Origin: Cubamyces lactineus
Taxonomy: Eukaryota > Basidiomycota > Agaricomycetes > Polyporales > Polyporaceae
Direction of reading: 5' to 3'
Assembly: GCA_022376465.1 (NCBI GenBank)
Contig: JACDTU010000004.1
Location: 1,364,001 to 1,428,000 of the forward strand
Length of the DNA: 64,000 nucleotides
The notes beneath the pieces are model-generated. The model saw only the letters and a list, made by a program, of their open reading frames with translations. It searched no databases and was not told the DNA's origin. Positions 56,786 to 64,000 of this stretch are shown in pieces; positions within the stretch are counted from its first letter, which is position 1, and the number at the start of each line of letters is the position of its first letter. The position numbers and the translations under genes are program-made.

Positions 56786-59700
56786 ATGGCCACCGCAGAT
56801 CCTCCTGGTCGGACGAAACAAAGGAGCAAAAGCTTTCTCACACGCAAATCCTCCAAGAAACACAATGAGCCTCCTCCCAACAAGCAGAGGTCCGCAACGG
56901 AGCAGGGCCCTTACGACCCTCGCGGCGCCAGCCTTGACATGTATGAGAAGGAGCAGGAGTCTGTGCGCCCTTTCTTCAACCCCTTTGCAAACTCCATTAT
57001 CCCGGATCCACTGAACGAGCTACCATCTTGGTACCATCGTGAAGTCGAGTCTGCTACTGCCTCCGCTGCGCAGTTTCGTGCCCGGTATCCCATCCACAAT
57101 CCTGTGGGCCCACGCTGGTATCGCAACTACCATTTGCAACCACCGAATAAAGATGGTCGACCGCCTTCGGTGTTTTCGCCCTCCTTCCCTCCAATGGCGT
57201 CTGCCCCAGAGCGCGCTCAGGACCCCTCGCGAATGGCCGGTCCAAGCAGGACACCATCAGGGTCTCCATTACCCACGCCAACTTCGTCCCAGATTCGCAT
57301 TCAGGAACCTCCGAAGCCTCGACCCCGGAAGGTCTCACAGACGACGCACGATAATGTGGACATCATGGACGGAACAGACCCATGGGGTACGAACTGGCAT
57401 CATAGTTCTCCTTACGACATCCATTCTAACAGTCACACAACAGAACCACAGGTATGTTTTCTTTGTCGGCTCAACGGCCGCAGAAAGTTGAATGATCTTG
57501 CAGAGCCCCGTCAGCATACGTCCACGGCGTCAGAGTATGACGAACGGAATCCGGCACAAGACTGTGACGCCATCCCCACTTTCCCAGTCGACTTCCGCAG
57601 TTCACCTACATACACTGGATCCTGCGGACATACAACTGCCTCGCAAACTGAGCAGGCGACGGAAACCGTTCACTGGTCTCTTCGGGAACGGTCACGATGA
57701 TGGTGAGATTCCATCTTTGATTGCGTTCATCCGCGTCTAACCGTACAAACTTGTTCAGATGAGAGCGCACAGGCAAAGGTCTTGCGGCGTCAGTCTACAC
57801 TGGCTCCTTCCATGACGTCGTTGCCCTCTCTGCAGCCGTCGATGCAGAAGGTCAAGCGGGGAAGCGTGCTCGGCCGCCTTGTCAAGAGGTTCAGCGTATT
57901 GCGGAGGACGGATAAGGCTGCAACATTGAACGACGTATCTAGCGGTTGGCCGCACTTCTCCAGCACCGATAACAGTCGCCTACCGACTCCTATCAGCCCC
58001 TCCCCACAAGAACCCAATTACCGTGCCTCATCGCATCTGTCGAAGTCGCCGGAGCCAGTCAAACGCGTGCCACCGCCGTCTATTGACGCTGTACAGCGGG
58101 GCTCAATGCGCTCGGAAAGTCGTCGATCATCCGAGTCGGCATCTGTGCAGGAAATCATGACCTCTGGGAGGCTCACTGTAGCTAATCCAGACGTACCGAC
58201 GGGCTCAGGCGATAACACTCCTGTGGCAGGAGAAGCGCCTCTTCCACCTCCCGTCATCCAGGAGGACGCCACGCCACGACCGATCTCAAGGGAAGACCTT
58301 CCTCTACCGGAGATTCCCAGGACAGAGTCCCCGCCTCCCATGGAACAGGGTGCGAGGAGTCCGCGCCCACCCTCCATGCGGCTAGTGGCAGACTACGAGC
58401 CTTCTGCGCGCGATGTGCCGCCGCCTCCGTCTTCCCCCCCTCTCCCAGAACTGCCTCCACCAACTCCCGCCACCGCACTACAAACCTTGGTTGAGCAAGC
58501 CCTTGCCGATGCACCTTCCCCCGCGCCCTCTGTTGTGCCACCGCCATCGCCCGCTCCAGTCCCGGCGCAGCTGCCCGAGGCATCGCCTCAGGCACCAGCT
58601 TCACCACAGCACAATGTAAGCCATATGCCTTCAGTGGAAGATGCCGAGCTGGCGCGGGCATCGATGTTCGTCAACCCTCCTACTCCGTATGCTATGCCAT
58701 TGGCGATTCCCTCTACCATTGCGGAAGTCGGGGAGCCAAGTAGTAGTCGGCGGGTCGACCGGTCTCCTACCAAGTCAAAGGAGCGGGAGGGAACGGTACG
58801 TTCCAAGGCTTCGATCAGTTCGCAAAGCCGCCAGACAGAGACCTTCAAGCTCGTCCGGAGTCCCTCCGGAACCATCAAGCAGGCTGCGGAGGTCATTATG
58901 GGCATGGGCGAACAGTGGGAAGTTGTGGAGTCGCCCATCGAGCCCGCGAACTCGACGAAGAAGTCCAAGTCAAAAGACAGGGAGCGCTCCAAATCCTCGG
59001 AGCCGGACCCTGCTGTTCGCCGTCGTGAGAGCAAGCGGGGCGAGGAGGTTGAGACTCGACACAAGAGGCATGCCTCCACGGGTGGTCGTGACAAGCCATC
59101 TGCTAACTCTGTGCGGTCGACGCAGACACCGATCGCTCCCGAGCGCGTCACGTCAACGAAGTCTCGACGGAGTTCGACTCTGAAGAAGCCGCGTGCTGAA
59201 GACGGCAAGGCGGCCAAAGGATCTGCGTCCCCCTCACCCGTCTCACCCACTGCCCCGACATCATCTACGCACGAACGCCATAATTCTATCCATTCGACTC
59301 GGCCGAACTCCGAGTTGCACTCTGCTGCAGACTTCTCATCCATGAAGGCCAAGGAGGCGTGGGAGATGGAGCGCCTCTGGAAGGCGCGAAGCATGGCATA
59401 TGGACCTGACGGTATGCCCATCGTCTCTACACCCGCTACGATAGGGAGTGATTCCCGTCCGTCGACGTTTATCAGCACCGAGCTGCAGCGCGTGAGCTCT
59501 ATGCCGAGCGTTACCGCTGCCGGTGATCTTCAGCGCGCGACGAGCCACCCACCTGCGAACCCAGTGCACGGCTCGAGCCACACGTACGTCGTCGTCCAGA
59601 CGCCGTACCAGGGCGCACAAGGAGGCCAGGCTGCCTCGTACGCCCAGTTCGCATCCGCATCCACGCCCATTCTATACCCCTCTGGCTCCCCGCCAGGCCA

Positions 59701-59854
59701 TCCCGCGCAGGGAACCCCTGCGCACCGCTCTCCGCTTCCCCCCTTGCGAGACCCGCTTGCGCACAATCCCCTCCCGGAACCCCCACGCTTGTCGTCGTAC
59801 CAGCCGGCGCCGCTCCCGCCGTCGCTGGCCGGCTCGTGGTCGGGCTCGCCGTGA
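56786..59854 (+). CDS. Long disordered Ser/Pro-rich protein, unknown function
   Basis: Exons are 56786-57451, 57504-57702 and 57759-59854 (986 aa). The start MATADPPGRTKQRSKSFLTR is basic, followed by a short ordered-looking block with aromatic residues (NELPSWYHREVESATASAAQ, GPRWYRNYHLQPP) that may be the conserved core. The second exon carries LPRKLSRRRKPFTGLFGNGH, and the third begins RRQSTLAPSMTSLPSLQPSM and KRGSVLGRLVKRFSVLRR, basic-hydrophobic patches suited to membrane or kinase-docking contacts. The rest is Pro/Ser/Glu-rich with many SP sites and is almost certainly disordered, apart from a short block near the C-terminus (SMKAKEAWEMERLWKARSMA). I recognise no family; a fungal polarity or cell-wall-signalling scaffold is one possibility without direct support. 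Confidence 0.7.
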
Positions 59855-60859
59855 TTTGGTACGGACACAGACGCACAGGATGGCTGCGCATTGACAGACT
59901 TGGCCCGGAAGTTTTTGTTTTCACGACGCACGCTCGATACTCAATATACCACACCGCATCTTCGCGTTCGCATGCCCCCCCTCCCATATATACTGATCCG
60001 CTACAGACATTCGCACGCCGCCTGCCTACTAGGCTACTAGAGTTATCTCCACCACCACCACTACTTACGCATGACCTGTTATCGTTCCGCATACATAGTC
60101 GACGTTCTTACCCCCGCCCGGCCTCCCGCTTCATGCCGTCTTCCGACTCTTCCTTTCCTTCCCTCCGTTTCTTGGTTCATGGTTCACGGTTCACGGGCGA
60201 TCGATCCGCGGTTCCTCACCTGCCTTCTTTTCTCATTTTTGCTGCTGCCGCCGTTGCTCGTTCGTTCTTCTAATCTTATGAGGACTATTGCTGTCGTTTG
60301 TATCACCCCGCCCTAGGTACCCCACATCGCGATGTTGGCATTCAATACTAATCTCTGCAACTTTGGAACATTTCCATAGGCATCGCTGCATGTGTATCAT
60401 ACGGTGCGTCCAAAGAGAATCTCTCACAGCGGTAGCGTGGAAGTATCGATGTGTACGTAGTCTTCCGTGCACACACCTATTTGCTTGAGGGGCTCAAGGA
60501 GTATATATACTACCGCAACGTTAGCCATAACTACATACCGTTAATATCTGAAGTTACCGAACACACCACTCATCGAAGTAACGGGCTTGTGCTAACAGGC
60601 TTATATTACATGACAGGGGGCTAAAGGAAGAGCACAGGGAACTAGGTATGATGCGTGCAGGTATAAGATACATATGCGGTAGAAGACCCATACAGACTGC
60701 GCCTCGAGCTCAAGAGGCGACCGACAACAGACATATGTGCAAAACAGTGTCACGGCCCTGAAAAATGTTATGGACAAGTCACGTAACAGAACGGCAACAA
60801 TAACTGCGGGCGGGCGTGCGCAGCAGGCGGGCGAGCAGGCAGGCAAACAGGCAGGCAAG
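59855..60859. other. 1-kb convergent intergenic region
   Basis: Between two convergent stops. No gene is supported. At 60820-60858 there is a short GC-rich tandem-like tract built from GCAGGC/GGCAAACAG units, ending at the stop codon of the next gene. Confidence 0.4.
60820..60858. repeat. Short imperfect tandem repeat of GCAGGC-type units
   Basis: The tract contains repeated GCAGGC, GCGAGC and GGCAAACAGGC units directly 3' of the minus-strand gene ending at 60860. It is probably a simple-sequence expansion in the 3' untranslated region. Confidence 0.4.
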
Positions 60860-63803
60860 CTATTGCTTCATGTATTCGTTGGGGTCGATCGGGAACTTGG
60901 GCTTCGGATAGTCGTCCCACTGCCGGTCCGAGTCGAGGAAGCGGCGCAGGCGCGCGACCTGGGAGGAGAGGTACATGACGATGATCTGCATCTCGATGTC
61001 GAGGTTGAGCTTGAGGATGTCCTCGCAGGTCTTGAGCGCCTGCGTGCGTGTCGAGACGAACATGTTGCCCTCGAAGCCGAGCTGCTTGAGCGCGTCGATG
61101 AGCTCGCTGAACTCTGAGCACCATGCGAGGACGCCCAGCTGTAACAAGGCAGGCACGTCAGCCTCATCATCGAACGATACCCTGAGAAGAGGTGCTGACC
61201 TGCCCAAACTGCTTGAATCGGGCGTAGAGGACGTTTGGTGCGCTCTTCAGCGCAAAGTCAAACGCCTCGTTCTGTTCGATCACACCTGGCTGAGGGACAT
61301 AGTTGTCCATCATCGTAGGCTGCGGTGGAGGCTATCTGAGGGTCAGGATGACTCGCTCTCGGAACACATACGGAGGACAGACTCACCTCAGGACGCGGCG
61401 GGGGATCCTTGAACCACTCATATCCTGAGTAGTCGACTTCCCCTCCCCAGTCGACAGTCTCGGCTTGCTTAGTTGAGATATCCATGGCGTTGGGAGTGTT
61501 TATGATGTCTTTGACGAGGGCTAGGAGGTAGTCTGGCGGACGAAAATTGACGGCTTCCGAATACTCGTGCGCGTCAGGAGCGGGGATAAAGATAGCGTGG
61601 GGCGGATCGTCCCGGGTAGTGTCGGAGGGAGAAGGGGCTTCTTGATCAGGGAACGAGAAGAGGGGATTATCTGTGGCGTGGACTATGAGTAACTGTGTAC
61701 GTGAGTGGTTGAAGACGGCGCACCGAGTGCGAGCGGCGTAAGAGGAGACGGCGGATGATCTGAAGTCTCCGATGACAGACAGAATACGTTTAGCGAGGTG
61801 TTCTTCACCCTTAGTCAGTGGAATGTCATCATGACAGAATCTGCCAACGTACCCTGAGGATCTGCCCACTGTGTTCCTGGCTGTATGCTACGATGGAGTG
61901 CACACTGTGACGGTTATCGACAAGAGACCGATGATAAATCACAGAGAGCCGATTGGTAGAGGATCCACAGTCGACAGCGTTTGTCGGTACGAGAAGGGAG
62001 GCTCTCTGGGAAGGGTTGTAAAGGGTCACTGAAGACGATGTCGATCTCGGCGTCTGCGGTGCAGTTGTAAACTCGAACTCAATCTACGTCGAAAGTGAGC
62101 AAAAGGCGAAGTGAATAGGACATGAGATGCACCTCTGGTTCGCGATGATAATATGTGTCCGGACGCACAGACCGAGGAACAATGTATAGTGGCGGAGAGG
62201 GCGGTGGCGGGATAGGTAGAGGAGGAGGGCTATTGTTTGCAGAGGGCTCGATGCCTTGGACGTTGCGGCAGAGCCAAGACGGAGAAGGTGGCGTGCTCCA
62301 GAAACGGGAGATACGATCGACTGCAGAAGCAGGTGCAGAAGCGGTCAAAGAACGAGGGTCTACGAACTCGTAGCGGGGGACGTGTAGACTAGCAAGCTGT
62401 AGACGAGGGCTTGCCTCAACAACTTGGATGCAGGGTAGGGGGTGTTCAGGCGGAGTATCGGGATCGACGTGGACGGAATGGGTGAGAGAGAAAGGAAGAT
62501 CGTCCTCGGTGATGGCAGAGAAATCGACTTGATCAAATACGAGCTGGGGGAGCTGGAGAGCTTCAGCTGCGGTAGGCGAGGGACTTAATCGGTGGAGAGA
62601 TGCGCCAGAAGTTTCCGTTGCAGGAGCCTCGCACACCTCAGGCGCGTGTTTGCGAGCGCTAAAGAGCGAAGACTTGCTGAAAGTTCGGAGACGCCTCAGG
62701 GACGAAGTGAAAGACTTGACTTTCAGGGAGGGTGTCGACTTCGATACAGCGACACCAGTATTTCCGTACGAATCGAGGGCAGCGTCTGCGTCAAGGCTGC
62801 TCCGTGCTGGACACTGTTTTGTCGGGTGCTCGATATCCTCTAGAGTGGTGGGCTCGAGGATGAGAGGTGCGGTATGTGACGGCGGGGTGTGGGGAGAGCT
62901 TGATGCCCTACTCGACGAGTCGGAAGAAGAGGGTCTTGAGAGTGATAAAGAGTGTGTACGGTCTTGTGAGGTGCTTTCCGAGGAACGCTGGGCGTCTTTG
63001 GCTCTGGCAGGGACTGAAGCTCTCCGTGGACGTCTGAGAGAGGCTCGTGATAGGCTTCTCAAGCGCGATATGGACGAGCGGGAGCGAGAGAGCAACGACT
63101 GGTGGTGTGTTCGTTGATAGCCTACATGGGTCGATGATCAGCACCTGCACGAGCATAATGCTCGCCATTTGAAAGTAGGGACAGTAGTATAACTCACCGA
63201 AGAGGGATGCGAGGTGCGCAGGATCGGCTGGATAGATAGAGAGGCGGAGTTCGTCGTACGAAATCTCCTCGAACTCCTCGTCGTCGATGTACTCTGCGGA
63301 GTTAGGGTAGTCTTCTTCTGCTACGGCTCCGAAAGATGTCTTCCCGAGTGTGGTGGCCTGCCCCGAGAGAAGACAATGAGTGCCGGCGAGCGCGACGGGC
63401 TCAGTCGAGACACGCTGAGAGCCGAGAGGGCCTTGCGCGAGACTCGACTGGAAGCGATTCCTGGATGGATGCGTGGTGACTCACAAGTCCTACAACCGCG
63501 GACCTGTGAGGGCTTGGGCTTGACGGATTCGCAGTAGATGAGGGCTACGGCAGATGAAGAGAGCGTGTAAACCGCCTGGCCTCCGCGAGCAATGCACACC
63601 TTCGCGATATAGACAAGAGGCGAAGCGAAGATATGGAACAGGCTCTTGAGATCGCGAGTGACCACGGAAAGTGCGAAAGAGAGCACGGCGGCGAGTCCTT
63701 CCTGCCTCGAGGACGGAGACGCCGCCGTCCCGTCCGAGTCCACAAGCGCACGCTCCTCCGCGCTCTTCCTTTCTACACTCACAACCACCTCGCGAAAATA
63801 CAT
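60860..63803 (-). CDS. Seven-exon gene of unknown function
   Basis: Exons on the minus strand: 63504-63803, 63198-63447, 62133-63121, 61853-62083, 61387-61809, 61200-61331 and 60860-61138; all phases agree (867 aa). The N-terminal 100 residues contain a hydrophobic stretch (LKSLFHIFASPLVYIAKVCI). An acidic block follows (EEDYPNSAEYIDDEEFEEIS), then a basic Ser/Arg stretch (RSRSSISRLRSLSRASLRRP) and a long Pro/Ser-rich linker. The C-terminal 270 residues look folded: NRLSVIYHRSLVDNRHSVHS, EEHLAKRILSVIGDFRSSAV, FNHSRTQLLIVHATDNPLFS and the last block (FALKSAPNVLYARFKQFGQL, GVLAWCSEFSELIDALKQLG, ILKLNLDIEMQIIVMYLSSQ). I recognise no family. The intron 61810-61852 is only 43 nt and ends in AAG. 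The start ATG at 63803 is a reasonable guess. Confidence 0.65.
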
Positions 63804-64000
63804 CTCTCTGATTCAAAGCAGGCATATCACCCAACTAGATGGTCAGTCGGACAATGCGTCGAACGTGGTACACGCTGCTGACAATACCGTAACAGCAAGG
63901 CCTGGCTACTGACGACCGTGGCGTTCATACGCACTCGGGGATCCGGTCCCCCACACTTGTCGCTGCCCTCATGCTCCAGAAGCGCAGGAAGATCCAACAT
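63804..64000. other. Right-edge flank, no gene assigned
   Basis: Upstream flank of the seven-exon gene, cut by the window edge. Nothing is supported here. Confidence 0.3.

Noticed and set aside
1..64000. CRISPR arrays, bacterial operons, rRNA or tRNA genes
   Set aside because: No regularly spaced repeats were seen, the gene structure is eukaryotic throughout, and I saw no convincing tRNA B-box or rRNA sequence by eye; a covariance-model search would be needed to exclude tRNAs fully.

Overview
The window is a gene-dense stretch of nuclear DNA from a filamentous basidiomycete, most likely an agaricomycete (a Polyporales-type wood or litter fungus). The evidence is many short introns (mostly about 45-70 nt, with CTNAY-type branch motifs), a GC-rich coding sequence, compact spacing with genes on both strands, and fungal marker genes such as a Cas1p-family O-acetyltransferase, a fused ADE5,7, a one-chain PABA synthase, STS1/Cut8, VTA1, SED5 and TTI1. 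I rebuilt 25 protein-coding genes, one of them cut by the left edge. Exon joins were placed by protein-family conservation, and every complete model keeps frame to its stop.

Layout. 0-10 kb: the 3' end of an unknown coiled-coil gene, a dienelactone-hydrolase-like/SnoaL-like fusion, a rhomboid protease and a Cas1p O-acyltransferase, all on +. 10-21.3 kb: STS1, a PPR-like mitochondrial protein, a DEDDh exonuclease relative that has lost catalytic residues, an unknown coiled-coil protein and a secreted pectin methylesterase with micro-exons and unusually long introns, all on +. 21.9-30.6 kb: VTA1 (-) divergent from a short-chain dehydrogenase (+), then an arrestin-like trafficking adaptor (-) and a GNAT acetyltransferase (-). 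31.5-41.9 kb: a Pop3-like RNase P/MRP subunit (+), a 649-bp non-autonomous DNA transposon (MITE), dCMP deaminase (+), TTI1 (-) and ABZ1 (+). 42.2-53 kb: a 2-oxoglutarate oxygenase (-), NEDD8 E2 UBC12 (+), a Nop6-like RRM protein (+), SED5 (-), a bacterial-type glycerol-3-phosphate dehydrogenase with a mitochondrial-type presequence (+) and an ankyrin/CCCH RNA-binding protein (+). 53.4-63.8 kb: ADE5,7 (-), a long disordered Ser/Pro-rich protein (+) and a 7-exon gene of unknown function (-).

Most genes are unlinked housekeeping functions: vesicle traffic, proteasome tethering, PIKK chaperoning, folate and nucleotide synthesis, ribosome and tRNA maturation. I see no biosynthetic cluster, CRISPR array, rRNA or convincing tRNA. 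The most notable signals are the MITE in the dCMP deaminase upstream region, repeated use of AAG 3' splice sites in conserved genes, micro-exons down to 6 nt (possibly 5 nt), a GC-AG intron, the degenerate exonuclease, and the GpsA-type dehydrogenase. I found nothing I would call a new multi-gene system.
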